From Arsukibacterium perlucidum DSM 18276 (lineage in GTDB: Bacteria; Pseudomonadota; Gammaproteobacteria; Enterobacterales; Alteromonadaceae): a DNA stretch of 64,000 nucleotides. Location of the stretch: assembly GCF_000382165.1 (NCBI RefSeq), contig NZ_KB907703.1, positions 186,001 to 250,000 of the forward strand, read 5' to 3'. Made by a program: the position numbers and the translations under genes. Of the stretch, positions 52,791-62,291 are shown piece by piece (position 1 is the first letter of the stretch; every line of letters starts with the position of its first letter). Below the pieces are notes generated by a model that was not told the DNA's origin, made no database searches, and was given only the letters and a program-made list of their open reading frames with translations.

Positions 52791-53854
52791 TACCACTCCA
52801 CAGAAAAGGCTTCAAGGCCGGCTAAGTTAAAACTATGGTCCGCTGCTTTGGGCTGGCGCGGCGGCGCATCTTTTACCGCATCTGCTATGGCTTTGATATG
52901 TTCGGGCGTGGTGCCACAGCAACCGCCAACAATATTGAGAAAGCCCTGCGCTGCCCAATCGGCAATTTCAGCGGCCATCTCTGCTGCGCCTAAATCATAC
53001 TCACCAAATTCATTTGGCAGGCCGGCATTCGGGTGCACCGATACATAAGCTTCTGACACACCGGATAAGGTTTCGACGTATGGCCGCAATAAATCCGGGC
53101 CCAGGGCGCAGTTCAGGCCAAAACATACCGGCTCAACATGAGCCAGGCTATGGTAAAAGGCTTCAGTCGTCTGGCCAGATAAGGTGCGGCCGGACGCATC
53201 CGTAATGGTACCTGAGATCATCACCGGTAATTTAAAGCCTGCTTCATCAAATACTTTTAACACGGCAAAAGCCGCCGCTTTGGCGTTTAAGGTATCGAAG
53301 ATAGTTTCCAGCATTATAATGTCGGCACCGCCTTCGATTAAGGCATGGGTTGATTCAGTGTAAGCCTCAACCAGTTCATCAAAGCTGACATTACGAAAGC
53401 CCGGGTCATTTACATCGGGCGATATCGACGCCGTACGGTTAGTGGGCCCTAATACGCCGGCGACAAAGCGTGGTTTATCCGGCTCAAGTGCTGTCACTTC
53501 ATCACAGACTTTCCGCGCTATCGCTGCGGCTTCGCGGTTAATCCGGGCCGATAAGCCTTCCATCTGATAGTCAGCCATAGCAATGGTCGTGGCATTAAAA
53601 CTGTTGGTTTCAACAATATCAGCGCCGGCCAGCAGGTATTGGCGGTGAATATCAGCTATCAGATCTGGCTGGCTTAGCACCAGTAAGTCATTATTACCTT
53701 TAACATCACACGGCCAGTTGGCAAACTCAGCGCCGCGATAGTCGGCTTCCTCCAGCCGATGCTGCTGGATCATGGTGCCCATAGCGCCATCCAGGACCAG
53801 AATCCGTGCCGCCAGTATTTGCCGAAATTGCGCTGGAGTAAGTCTTGCAGTCAT
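52790..53854 (-). CDS. metH: Methionine synthase, separate homocysteine-binding domain
   Basis: The 354-residue protein is the N-terminal homocysteine S-methyltransferase domain of MetH as its own gene. [19 protein letters not shown] opens the barrel, and the zinc cysteines are in FGLNCALGP and [10 protein letters not shown]. It ends at [12 protein letters not shown], exactly where E. coli MetH has the linker to the folate domain. ATG 53854 is chosen over an upstream in-frame start because AAAGAG lies in front of it and it matches family N-termini. It follows metA by 34 bp. Confidence 0.93.
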
Positions 53855-53888
53855 ATCATGCTCTTTAATTGTAATCTGTCTGATTTGC

Positions 53889-54815
53889 TTATGCCGGGTG
53901 GCCAATTTGCTGCAGCTCAAACGGCGTTGCCTGATAAACATAATAGTTCAGCCAGTTGCTGAACAATAAAAAGGCATGGCTTTGCCACAGTTTTTGCGGC
54001 CCCTGCAATGGGTCGTTATTACGATAATAGTTTTCAGGTAACCTGGGCCTGGCGCCAGCGGCAATATCGCGCTGATACTCTTCATCCAGGGTAGTTAAAT
54101 CATACTCCGGATGGCCGGTAACAAACACCCGGCTGCCACTGCTGTTCTGCAGCAAATAGGCCCCGGTAACATCGGCTTCGGCCAGAATATGTAAATCATC
54201 ATGTTGCTGATACTTTTGTTTCGGCACCTGAGCATAGCGCGAGTGTGGCACTAAAAACTCTTCATCAAAACCGCGCACCAGTGGGCTCAATGGCTGGCTA
54301 ACCTGCTGCCAGTACACACCAGACAATTTCTCACCCCGAATTTCCCGTTGCAAACCATAGTACTGATACAGCGCGGCATGGGCCGCCCAGCATAAAAATA
54401 AAGTAGAAGTTACGTTGTTGTCGGCCCAGCGCAAAATATCACCAAACTGGTTCCAGTAAGTGACATCCTCATAATCGACCAGCCCCAGCGGGGCGCCGGT
54501 AATAATCAGGCCATCATACTTTTGCTGCTGTACCTCAGAAAAGTAACGGTAAAAGCAGTTCAGGTGGCTGGGTGGGGTGTTTTTACTGACATGGTCGTCA
54601 ATCCGCAGTAAATCAATATCCACCTGCAACGGGCTGTTCGCCAATAAGCGCAGCAGCTGAACTTCAGTAGCAATTTTATTGGGCATCAGGTTTAAAATGG
54701 CAATTTTCAGCGGCCGGATATCCTGTGATTGCGCCCGGCTTTCGGTCATCACAAACACATTTTCTGCCGACAAGGCTTCAACCGCCGGCAACTGATCGAT
54801 CACTTTGATAGGCAT
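53889..54815 (-). CDS. metA: Homoserine O-acyltransferase MetA
   Basis: MetA acylates homoserine (usually with succinyl-CoA in gammaproteobacteria), the first step of methionine synthesis from homoserine. The protein starts at ATG 54815 ([15 protein letters not shown]). Catalytic residues are in [12 protein letters not shown] (Cys nucleophile) and [14 protein letters not shown] (His, Glu). Whether it uses succinyl- or acetyl-CoA depends on one active-site residue that I did not resolve. It leads the operon metA-metH(N)-metH(C), joining both ends of methionine synthesis under one control region. Confidence 0.95.
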   Translation of the reverse strand: MPIKVIDQLPAVEALSAENVFVMTESRAQSQDIRPLKIAILNLMPNKIATEVQLLRLLANSPLQVDIDLLRIDDHVSKNTPPSHLNCFYRYFSEVQQQKYDGLIITGAPLGLVDYEDVTYWNQFGDILRWADNNVTSTLFLCWAAHAALYQYYGLQREIRGEKLSGVYWQQVSQPLSPLVRGFDEEFLVPHSRYAQVPKQKYQQHDDLHILAEADVTGAYLLQNSSGSRVFVTGHPEYDLTTLDEEYQRDIAAGARPRLPENYYRNNDPLQGPQKLWQSHAFLLFSNWLNYYVYQATPFELQQIGHPA

Positions 54816-54863
54816 AGCCACACCCGGTTAACTGACATAGCCGCTACTTTGCGCAAAACTGGC

Positions 54864-54895
54864 AGCAATGTCAACTTCTATACGTTTAGATGGCT
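54864..54895 (-). promoter_or_regulatory. Candidate MetJ operator (four met boxes) upstream of metA
   Basis: Reading the minus strand from 54895, four consecutive 8-mers are AGCCATCT, AAACGTAT, AGAAGTTG and ACATTGCT. Against the met-box consensus AGACGTCT they match 6, 6, 5 and 4 of 8. MetJ binds tandem 8-bp boxes cooperatively, and the array lies 49-80 bp upstream of the metA ATG, where an operator would be expected. Confidence 0.6.
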
Positions 54896-54998
54896 AAATA
54901 ATAGATGAGATCTGTCAGTGTTGTCTTACAGTCTTACTGGCGTTTTTGGCAGCAGCCGCTAGGCTTAGCAAGCGCTCCATCACGACGATCATATTGAT

Positions 54999-55211
54999 AT
55001 GCCAGAACAAACCAGTTCCAGCCTAATGCAGAACTTCCGCTTGTATTTGCTGCTAAGTCTTGTTAGCACCCTTATCTGCGTGTTGGCATTGGCCTGGATG
55101 TGGTACCAGGCAGATAAGGCTTTTGAGCCAACAGAACATCAACTATTAACGATGGAGACGCCGCGCGTTTTCATCTGTCCCATGATGGGATCCTTTCTGG
55201 TTAATGGTTAA
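54999..55211 (+). CDS. Small single-pass membrane protein, hypothetical
   Basis: A 70-codon frame between metA and a binding-protein gene. Its product has one strong hydrophobic segment (LYLLLSLVSTLICVLALAW, about residues 14-33) flanked by polar sequence, and a C-terminal CPMMGSF. No clear ribosome-binding site precedes the ATG and I recognise no family. The hydrophobic segment and the lack of any competing frame make it plausible but unproven. Confidence 0.4.
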   Translation: MPEQTSSSLMQNFRLYLLLSLVSTLICVLALAWMWYQADKAFEPTEHQLLTMETPRVFICPMMGSFLVNG

Positions 55212-55370
55212 GGTGTATTAAATCTGTCACCACAGAGGTAATAGCGCAAGATAATAAGCCGGCGGGTTTTGCTTGATAAAAAGTGGGGCAACATTCTGCT
55301 GTACATCAGCAACGGTTCTATTGTAAGTTTATTCGTCATTTCTTATATTGTGCAAGGAGCACCAACCTCT

Positions 55371-56171
55371 ATGCGGCTACTGGCAGTGTTATTGCTGTTA
55401 TCTATTGGACGCGTTGCCAGTGCTGGTGAGACCACAAGCTGTACCCTGCGGATGGCGGTGGAAACTGATTTCCCGCCGCATATTGTCAAACAGTCAGAGC
55501 AGTGGACCGGACTCAGTATTGAGCTGATGCAACGCCTTGCCGCTGAAGTTAACTGTCAACTGGTGTTCATTAATACTCCCTGGCTGCGTTCATTACAACT
55601 TAGTGAACAAGGCCGCTTAGATGTACTTAGCCATTTATCCTTTAATCAACAACGCCGCAGTCAGTTTGCTTTTATTGGTCCTCATCATATTGAAAGCATT
55701 TATTTAGTAGGTAATCCAAAACTATCGCCTAAGCTTTATAATCTGCAACAATTGGCGGATGGTATTGATCTTGGAAGTATCGCTACCCTGCACGGGGCTT
55801 ATTATGGCGAAGAGTTTGAACAGCTTACTCTTAACGCCAGTTTTGCTAATCAATTAGTCAGTATCAGTAGTATTCAAGACAAACTGGCTTTACTGCGTGC
55901 GGGCAGAGTAAAAGTAATTTTAGAAGATCTCAGTGTCGTCAGATATTGGCAACAGCATCAGTACGATGCCGCTGAACAGTTTCAACCCCTGCTTAAAGTA
56001 TATGAAAGCCCGGTTTATTTTGGTTTTAGTAAAACCTCATTATCAGCTGAACGCTTAAATGAGCTGGCTAATGCCTGGCAGCACTTACATCAGCAGGGCA
56101 AACTCACTGCGATCTACCAAAAATACCAACTAAGCATCGAACCTAACTTAGCACCAGACTCCAGACTTTAA
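55371..56171 (+). CDS. Orphan periplasmic solute-binding protein, paralogue 1
   Basis: The ATG at 55371 is chosen: AAGGAG lies 11 bp upstream and a signal peptide (LLAVLLLLSIGRVASA) follows at once; the frame itself is open from 55269. The mature part is a type 3 binding fold with LRMAVETDFPPHIVK, GLSIELMQRLAAEV, FAFIGPHHIES, HGAYYGEEF and ILEDLSVVRYWQ. It is closely similar to the protein encoded at 57370, on the far side of apbE. No permease or ATPase genes accompany either copy. Confidence 0.85.
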   Translation: MRLLAVLLLLSIGRVASAGETTSCTLRMAVETDFPPHIVKQSEQWTGLSIELMQRLAAEVNCQLVFINTPWLRSLQLSEQGRLDVLSHLSFNQQRRSQFAFIGPHHIESIYLVGNPKLSPKLYNLQQLADGIDLGSIATLHGAYYGEEFEQLTLNASFANQLVSISSIQDKLALLRAGRVKVILEDLSVVRYWQQHQYDAAEQFQPLLKVYESPVYFGFSKTSLSAERLNELANAWQHLHQQGKLTAIYQKYQLSIEPNLAPDSRL

Positions 56172-56250
56172 ACTCTGTAATTTACCGGGCTGTTGTTGCT
56201 TTTTACAACTATGCTCTGCAACAATCGGCCTTATCCCTGCACTGCTAAGA

Positions 56251-57249
56251 ATGACTTCTATGACTCGCTTGTTTTCTGCCAGCAAAAGCTGGTTTAGCTC
56301 CCTGCTCAGCGTAAGTTGCTTATTGCTGGCACTGCCCGCTTACGCCGAATGGCAACGGCTGCCATTTCAAACCATGGGTACTCAGGCTTATGTCGAGCTG
56401 TGGGCAGAAGATGACACGCTGGGCAAAAATCTGCTTAATGCTGTGCAAAACGAATTTGAACGGATTAACCAACTAATGAGCCCCTACCTTGCCAGCAGTG
56501 AGCTGAGTTTGCTTAACCGCGAAGCGGCCGCTGACCCGGTTACTGTCAGTGCTGAGCTGTACCAGTTACTACAACAGGCAGAGCAGTTAGCAAAGCTCAG
56601 TGATGGCGCCTTTGATATCAGCTTCGCTTCAGTCGGTTTTAGCTACGATTACCGGCAACAGATTAAACCCAGCGCCACTGAGTTAGCCCGCCAGCAACCT
56701 TTGATAAATTATCAACATATTCAATTACTGGCGGACAATCAGGTTAAATTTAGCAGGCCGGGGGTGAAAATTGATTTAGGTGGCATCGCCAAGGGCTATG
56801 CCGTCGAGCAGGCCATTGGTCTGCTGGCTGAAGCCGGTATTAAACATGCGCTGGTTACCGCCGGTGGTGATACCCGGCTGCTTGGCGATAAGCGTGGCCG
56901 GCCCTGGCTGGTAGCCATTAAGCACCCACGTAAAGACGATGATATCGTGGCGCAATTGCCATTAACCAACAGCGCCATCAGCACCTCTGGTGATTACGAG
57001 CGGTTTTTTATTGAAGACGGTGTGCGCTATCACCACATTTTAGACCCGAAAAGTGGCCAGAGCCCGTCGGGCCTAATGAGCGTAACGGTGCTGGGGCCTG
57101 ACACTACCCTTACTGACGCGCTGTCGACTACGTTATTTGTGATGGGGTTGCAGCGCGGTATGGCATTTATCGAGCAACAGGCAGAATTTGAAGCGATCTT
57201 TATCAGCAGCGAACATCAGTTATATTTTTCATCCGGCCTGGCCCAATAA
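56251..57249 (+). CDS. apbE: FAD:protein FMN transferase ApbE
   Basis: ApbE attaches FMN covalently to threonine residues of exported flavoproteins such as RnfG and NqrC. The 332-residue precursor has a signal peptide (LLSVSCLLLALPAYA), then FQTMGTQAYVELW, KIDLGGIAKGYAVEQA (the FAD/metal region), ALVTAGGDTRLLG and HHILDPKSGQSPSG. The metal-binding DALSTTLFVMG is present near the end. Neither nqr nor rnf genes lie in the window; instead the gene is framed by two paralogous binding proteins. Confidence 0.94.
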   Translation: MTSMTRLFSASKSWFSSLLSVSCLLLALPAYAEWQRLPFQTMGTQAYVELWAEDDTLGKNLLNAVQNEFERINQLMSPYLASSELSLLNREAAADPVTVSAELYQLLQQAEQLAKLSDGAFDISFASVGFSYDYRQQIKPSATELARQQPLINYQHIQLLADNQVKFSRPGVKIDLGGIAKGYAVEQAIGLLAEAGIKHALVTAGGDTRLLGDKRGRPWLVAIKHPRKDDDIVAQLPLTNSAISTSGDYERFFIEDGVRYHHILDPKSGQSPSGLMSVTVLGPDTTLTDALSTTLFVMGLQRGMAFIEQQAEFEAIFISSEHQLYFSSGLAQ

Positions 57250-57369
57250 AGCCCCGCCTAAAATAGCAGTACCCCAATCCCGAAAAGCTCTCTATACTGA
57301 ATCAGCTGCAAAGTTAAGCAGCAATGTTAAATTTACGCTAACCATTTAAGTTTCTAAATTGGAAAGCCA

Positions 57370-58182
57370 ATGTCGAGAGTTGTGTTACAGTTTGTGATTA
57401 ACAGCAGTATATTGTTGCTGTTCTGGCTACCTCAGGCGTTAGCCTGCCATTTACGTTTTGGGGTCGAAACTCACTTTCCACCCCATATTATAAAAACCGA
57501 AACAGGCTGGAGCGGTCTTAGTGTCGAGCTTGCTCAGCGCCTGGCCAAGGAAGTAGACTGCGAAATCACCCTGATTGAAGGCCCCTGGTTACGGGCTATG
57601 CGCCAGATTGATAAAGGCGAGCTGGACTTAGTTAGTCACCTGACATTTAGTGCCGCTCGGCAGCAACACTTCGCTTTTATAGGTCCACATCATCTCGAGC
57701 AAATTTTTTTAGTAGCCGATCCCGCCGCCATCCCGGTACTTAGCTCAGTAGAACAATTGGCCAACGAGATTGATCTTACGGCCATTGCTATGCTCGATGG
57801 CGCTTACTACGGCGAAGACTTTGCCAGGCTGCAGGCTCAGCCCGGGCTGAAAAGGCAACTGGTTTATATTAACAATAATCTGGATAAGATAGCATTGCTC
57901 AATGCCGGGAGGGTCAATGCAGTGCTGGAAGATTTATCGGTGCTGCGCTACTGGCAAAAGCAAGATACCAATACCTCAATCCGCTACCAACCTTTACTGG
58001 CCATTCATAAAGGCCCGGTGTATTTCGGTTTTAATAAAAAAACCCTCTCTCCGGCCCAACTTCAGCAACTTAATAGTGCCTGGCAAAAGCTCCACACCAA
58101 TGGCGAACTGGCCAGCATTGTTGCCCGTTATCAGCAAGCTGACAACGAACTTAATCTGCCAGCCCCCCAACCGCATCTGTAA
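57370..58182 (+). CDS. Orphan periplasmic solute-binding protein, paralogue 2
   Basis: The 270-residue protein has a signal peptide (SSILLLFWLPQALA) and the same motif series as the protein at 55371: LRFGVETHFPPHIIK, GLSVELAQRLAKEV, FAFIGPHHLEQ, DGAYYGEDF and VLEDLSVLRYWQ. By eye about half of the aligned residues agree over the whole mature length, so the pair arose by duplication. The ligand is unknown. TTGGAAA precedes the ATG. It converges with the DUF1501-like gene, with 43 bp between stops. Confidence 0.85.
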   Translation: MSRVVLQFVINSSILLLFWLPQALACHLRFGVETHFPPHIIKTETGWSGLSVELAQRLAKEVDCEITLIEGPWLRAMRQIDKGELDLVSHLTFSAARQQHFAFIGPHHLEQIFLVADPAAIPVLSSVEQLANEIDLTAIAMLDGAYYGEDFARLQAQPGLKRQLVYINNNLDKIALLNAGRVNAVLEDLSVLRYWQKQDTNTSIRYQPLLAIHKGPVYFGFNKKTLSPAQLQQLNSAWQKLHTNGELASIVARYQQADNELNLPAPQPHL

Positions 58183-58225
58183 CAGCTAAGCCTTGATGCT
58201 TTTGCCACTATCTGCTCTCGTTTAG

Positions 58226-59803
58226 TTAAACAATAGGCGCAAACGCCGTTAATCTGTCCTGACTTGCGGCATTACCCAGGCCGTGAAATGGTGCTACTTC
58301 AGCCAACCTGCCTTGTTCGCCGTGCAACGCCAGGTAATTCAGCAGTACCGTTTGTACCAGCAGGTTAACGTTATTGGCCGCCATAGATGAGCCGGTTTCT
58401 ACCGATGCATCCGGACGCATAAAGCCAATTTGCTGATGACGGGCCTGCTCAGCCGTGCTGCCACCCAGTAATGCAGGCCGGCCATTCGGGTTATATACCA
58501 GAATGGCTGAGGCGGCAGTGGAAGAGTTGTCACCGGTCCACTCCCCTTTGCCGCGGCCATTTTCACTGTCGTCAATCCGGCCATTACTGCTCACCGAACC
58601 ATCAGAATATAAATAAATCATCAGTGGCTGATTGCGCCGGGCGGCGTATTCCAGGCAGGCGCCAATACAGCGGCCAGCGCGCAAATCACGCAGCTCGCCG
58701 GTACCCCGCTCGCCGGTATGATAATCATAGCCGCCAATCGTCACTGTGCCGGCACCGGCAAAGCCATTTACTACCAGCTTCATTACAGATGCCGTTTTTC
58801 TAAACTCAGCATCACTGTTAAATTCTGCGCTGCTGAAAATGCCACCATCGCCCACAATATCCGGGTCGGCCGCCGGATCAAGTGTGGCCGGGTTACCAAA
58901 GCGATCAGCTAAATCGGCGCTTTTCACATAACCACAACGCACCAGATCTTTAATCACGGCATCGCGGCTAACAGCACTGTTTACCCTGGCCAGTTTATTG
59001 TCACTTAAGCGCTGAATAGATTCCATTACCGCCACGGCGTCATTTTGATCCAACAAACCGAATAAATCACCGACATCCACCAGACCAGTGACATCACTTG
59101 GCCGGTCAATTTTAGTTGGCCGCCACTCCGGATTATAGAATTCGGCCGGCGCCATTGAGTTGGCACCAGAATCTGAGTTGCGGGAGCCAATCAGTGGCAT
59201 CAGGGAACCATTAGCGCCTGCTTTAGCAATGGCATACATCGGGTTATGTGGATTGTTGCCGGTGTCGTTTTCTGAACGCGACGGCATAACAGCACCATTG
59301 GTCATGGCCTGGGTGGCCATGCTGGTGCGCTCAAGAATACCCGCCAGCATTTGCGAGTCACTGTGAAAAGCCAGCCCCAGCTGGTCGTTGACAAAACCAC
59401 CGGCCGGATTAGCGGCATTCACCGCTGTCGGTACCATATCGGCTGGCAAGCCCAGTTTGCTATAGCCCTGGGTCGACAAAAAATCGAGCTGACCAGCGGC
59501 ACCGCCCACCAGAATATTGGAACCGGCAATATTAGCCCCACCGGCTAAATCAAAGCAGATAAACGGAATTTTACCGGCCCCTTCGACGTTAATGCCACAC
59601 TGGGCTTTTAGCAACTCCAGATCAGGCGATAAGTCAGCAAAGGCTTTGGTAGGGTTAGCAAATAAGCTGAATACCGAGCCGGTGGTCAGGATGCCCGCCC
59701 CGACACTCAGGCCGCAGGCAATAAAGTCGCGCCGGGTCACCGGCCGGCTATGGCAGGCGTGCAGTAAGGGCGCATCCGGGTGTAAGGCTTTTTTCAGTTT
59801 CAT
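58226..59803 (-). CDS. Tat-exported DUF1501-like protein
   Basis: The 525-residue protein has a twin-arginine signal (VTRRDFIACGLSVGAGI, RR at 24-25), so it is exported folded. The body is rich in Gly, Ala and Asn, with FICFDLAGGANIAGSN, NPHNPMYAIAKAGA and GGYDYHTGERGTGELRDLR. It recalls DUF1501-type secreted proteins of the sulfatase/phosphatase superfamily, often paired with cytochrome-like partners, but I see no complete catalytic set, so the family call is tentative. GAGGAG precedes the ATG. It follows the CxxCH/LamG lipoprotein gene by 65 bp. Confidence 0.6.
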   Translation of the reverse strand: MKLKKALHPDAPLLHACHSRPVTRRDFIACGLSVGAGILTTGSVFSLFANPTKAFADLSPDLELLKAQCGINVEGAGKIPFICFDLAGGANIAGSNILVGGAAGQLDFLSTQGYSKLGLPADMVPTAVNAANPAGGFVNDQLGLAFHSDSQMLAGILERTSMATQAMTNGAVMPSRSENDTGNNPHNPMYAIAKAGANGSLMPLIGSRNSDSGANSMAPAEFYNPEWRPTKIDRPSDVTGLVDVGDLFGLLDQNDAVAVMESIQRLSDNKLARVNSAVSRDAVIKDLVRCGYVKSADLADRFGNPATLDPAADPDIVGDGGIFSSAEFNSDAEFRKTASVMKLVVNGFAGAGTVTIGGYDYHTGERGTGELRDLRAGRCIGACLEYAARRNQPLMIYLYSDGSVSSNGRIDDSENGRGKGEWTGDNSSTAASAILVYNPNGRPALLGGSTAEQARHQQIGFMRPDASVETGSSMAANNVNLLVQTVLLNYLALHGEQGRLAEVAPFHGLGNAASQDRLTAFAPIV

Positions 59804-59817
59804 CGTTGGCTCCTCAA

Positions 59818-59886
59818 TACACTAGCAAGAGTACACTAGCAATAGTGCGCTGGCATTAGTCTCTGACATTAGTACACCAGCATCTG
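59818..59886. repeat. Degenerate 14-bp tandem repeat, five units
   Basis: Units TACACTAGCAAGAG, TACACTAGCAATAG, TGCGCTGGCATTAG, TCTCTGACATTAG and TACACCAGCATCTG follow one another (one is 13 bp). The array starts between the two genes and runs into the last codons of the lipoprotein gene at 59869. Confidence 0.7.
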
Positions 59887-62289
59887 GGCACTGGCCAGCA
59901 CGGCTGTGCAGGCTGCTTTGGCAATGGTTTGAGTACGCTGACTATCGCAAGCACCGTTGCATTGGCTTAAGCGGTCTAGCAGATTATTCAGCTCCGCTCT
60001 GGCGTCAGTTTCGTCCAGCGAAGTAGCAGGCTGCAACGGCGCAAACCTGGCCAACAAGGGGCTGATTAAGTCATCACGGTTAGCCGGGCTTAATGCCTCG
60101 GCCGGGCTGGCATTAAAATTAAGCGCCGGAAACCATTCGCTGCGCAGCACAGAATCATTTATCGCGGCATTGCAATAGGCAATTCCCAGTTGGGTAATCG
60201 CCATTTGCTGGGCTGAAATAAAGGTTTCAATATTGCTGGTTGCCGGCAACTGCCGGGAAATAGTCTGGTAGATGTTTGCTACAGCCGGTGTCGCCTGCGA
60301 CACGCCGGTTAGCTGGCTCATGCTGGCATGAATAGCTGCAAAAGGCCGGATGCCGATGTCACTGCTGTTCGAGTTAGCCTGGCTAACCTGTTGAACCGGA
60401 AATACCGGCTGACTGCGGACATTGCTATATTGGCCAATCTGGCCGAAAGACAGAAAAAACTCATCTGTTGCCGCACCGGCTTCGGTCGCGATAACTGTTC
60501 CCAGCGCAGACAGCTGCACCGGTTCAGTCAGGTTAGTGCCACTGGCAAAGCTGAACGCCTGGCTGATCCACGCCTGGCCAGCACTGATTTCACGGCCATT
60601 AATCGCCAGCGCCATCTCGCTGATCGTTAAATCGGCGGGCAGTGCGGCCCCATCCAGATTAATTAAGTATGGCTGGCTGAACAGGTAGGAGTAATTATCA
60701 AACTGCGCCACCTCAAATACAATATAGCTTTGTGGCAGGTCAATTAAATGACCAATCGCAAACGGCAGATAAAACTTCTGGCCCACCCCGATACTAAAAT
60801 TCTGCGCGACCTGTGCCGGAGTCAGCGCACGGTTATGAATAGCCAGTAAACGCACACTACCCTGCCACTGCCGGCTGCCATCGGCCTCGTTGCCCAGCAT
60901 CAGCGCAAAACTGTTGTCCCAGTTGCTTATTGCTGTCCCTTGGCTTTGTACCCCACTGTCTTCGCCATTAACATAAATCCGTTGGCCATTCACCGGGTCC
61001 TGGGTCAGCACTACGTGCTGCAGACTGGCTTGTAATAACTCGTCGGCATCGGCGGTACTGAGCGCCGGCATACCGGCAAAATCGCTACTGGCGTTGCGTA
61101 ACAGAAAGTCGTAATTATACTGGCTCTGGCCGAGGGTGAAATTGCGACTGATAGCGCTGCCGGCATAACTGACAATCGCAGCCGGCCCTTCCTGCACCAC
61201 ATTCGCCGGTATTACCCAGGCTTCTATAGTCATTTCGCCGGTGGCACCGATTAGCGTGGCCAGTTTCGCACTACTCTGGGTACTGGCCTGTGCCCGGCCA
61301 CTGTTAATCTGCAAGCCCCAACCGGTTAACCAGGCGAAATCACCCTGTAAGGTTAAGTTCGCGGCAGGCTCAACCCCGGAGGTATCAAAAGCCTGATTAC
61401 CCTCACCTTCTTTAAACTGGTAAAAGGCAATCTGGTTACTCTCATAACGCCCGCCACTGGAGGCAACCACGCCATCCTCCAGCCTTAGGGCTTTGGACGG
61501 AATCAGTTGCGGATCCAACTCTGTCACTGGCACCGCGTCACTTATTGCCGTTACTGCCGCCAGCATTGCCGCTGCATCGTTACTGCAATCTGACCAGCAG
61601 TTATGAAACTCACCAGCTAAGCGGGCGACCAGCCTGGATAACTCCGGCCGGTCCAGATTAATTAAATTGCGGCTGGCCTGATAGGCCACATCAAGATCAC
61701 TGGCAGCAAAAAAAGGTGCCTGGGCAACCGCCGCATCAGGTGCATGACAGCTGGCACAATATTGGCGCAGCAACGGATACACTTCAGCGCCAAATAAAGC
61801 TGAACTCTCTGGCAGCGCTTTGCTGGCACCCGGGTCACGGATCACCGGTGCCACCAGCGTTACCGCTGCCTGCTCAGCACCTGTCGTATCGCCCCAGTTG
61901 CGCAACCACTGCGTAATAGTGTCAGCACAGGCAGTATTGCTGCTAAGCCAGCAGTTATGACCGCCGGCGACTTTCTGCACCATCAGCGATTGTGCCGGAT
62001 CGGCTAAATTAACCAGCGGTAATACCGCAGAATACGCCAGATTAATGTCATCACGCCGCACAAAAAACGGCGCGGTATTGCCCTGCTGATGGCAACTGCC
62101 ACAGCGGTTATCCGCCACCAGATTATCCCAAAGATTTAACTTAAATTGCTGCACATCGGCAGTTTGCGGCGCCGGACCAGCATAGTTATTAGAGTTATCC
62201 TGAACCGGTGGTGGCGGGTTTTGTTCTACCTCGGCACCACCACAACCTACCAGCACCAGACTCAATACAGCCAGCAGTAATATTCGCAT
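59869..62289 (-). CDS. Lipoprotein with two CxxCH modules and a LamG-like domain
   Basis: From ATG 62289 (GGGGGAG upstream) the 806-residue protein has a lipobox (LVLVGCGG, Cys16). Two duplicated modules follow, each with a c-haem motif and a downstream HNCW: CGSCH at 63-67 with HNCW at 111-114, and CASCH at 178-182 with HNCW at 229-232. APFF and a DxxxAY segment recur between them. Residues about 280-500 look like a LamG/concanavalin-type jelly roll (IEAWVIPANVV, VNGEDSGVQSQ). The C-terminal 300 residues are unassigned. It is probably a surface or periplasmic redox lipoprotein; the function is unknown. Confidence 0.75.
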   Translation of the reverse strand: MRILLLAVLSLVLVGCGGAEVEQNPPPPVQDNSNNYAGPAPQTADVQQFKLNLWDNLVADNRCGSCHQQGNTAPFFVRRDDINLAYSAVLPLVNLADPAQSLMVQKVAGGHNCWLSSNTACADTITQWLRNWGDTTGAEQAAVTLVAPVIRDPGASKALPESSALFGAEVYPLLRQYCASCHAPDAAVAQAPFFAASDLDVAYQASRNLINLDRPELSRLVARLAGEFHNCWSDCSNDAAAMLAAVTAISDAVPVTELDPQLIPSKALRLEDGVVASSGGRYESNQIAFYQFKEGEGNQAFDTSGVEPAANLTLQGDFAWLTGWGLQINSGRAQASTQSSAKLATLIGATGEMTIEAWVIPANVVQEGPAAIVSYAGSAISRNFTLGQSQYNYDFLLRNASSDFAGMPALSTADADELLQASLQHVVLTQDPVNGQRIYVNGEDSGVQSQGTAISNWDNSFALMLGNEADGSRQWQGSVRLLAIHNRALTPAQVAQNFSIGVGQKFYLPFAIGHLIDLPQSYIVFEVAQFDNYSYLFSQPYLINLDGAALPADLTISEMALAINGREISAGQAWISQAFSFASGTNLTEPVQLSALGTVIATEAGAATDEFFLSFGQIGQYSNVRSQPVFPVQQVSQANSNSSDIGIRPFAAIHASMSQLTGVSQATPAVANIYQTISRQLPATSNIETFISAQQMAITQLGIAYCNAAINDSVLRSEWFPALNFNASPAEALSPANRDDLISPLLARFAPLQPATSLDETDARAELNNLLDRLSQCNGACDSQRTQTIAKAACTAVLASAQMLVY

Positions 62290-62291
62290 GC

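Noticed and set aside
54816-54998. SAM or cobalamin riboswitch upstream of metA/metH
   Set aside because: The leader is short, lacks the conserved cores of these riboswitches, and the metH genes follow metA with only 34 and -1 bp gaps; the met-box array explains regulation better.
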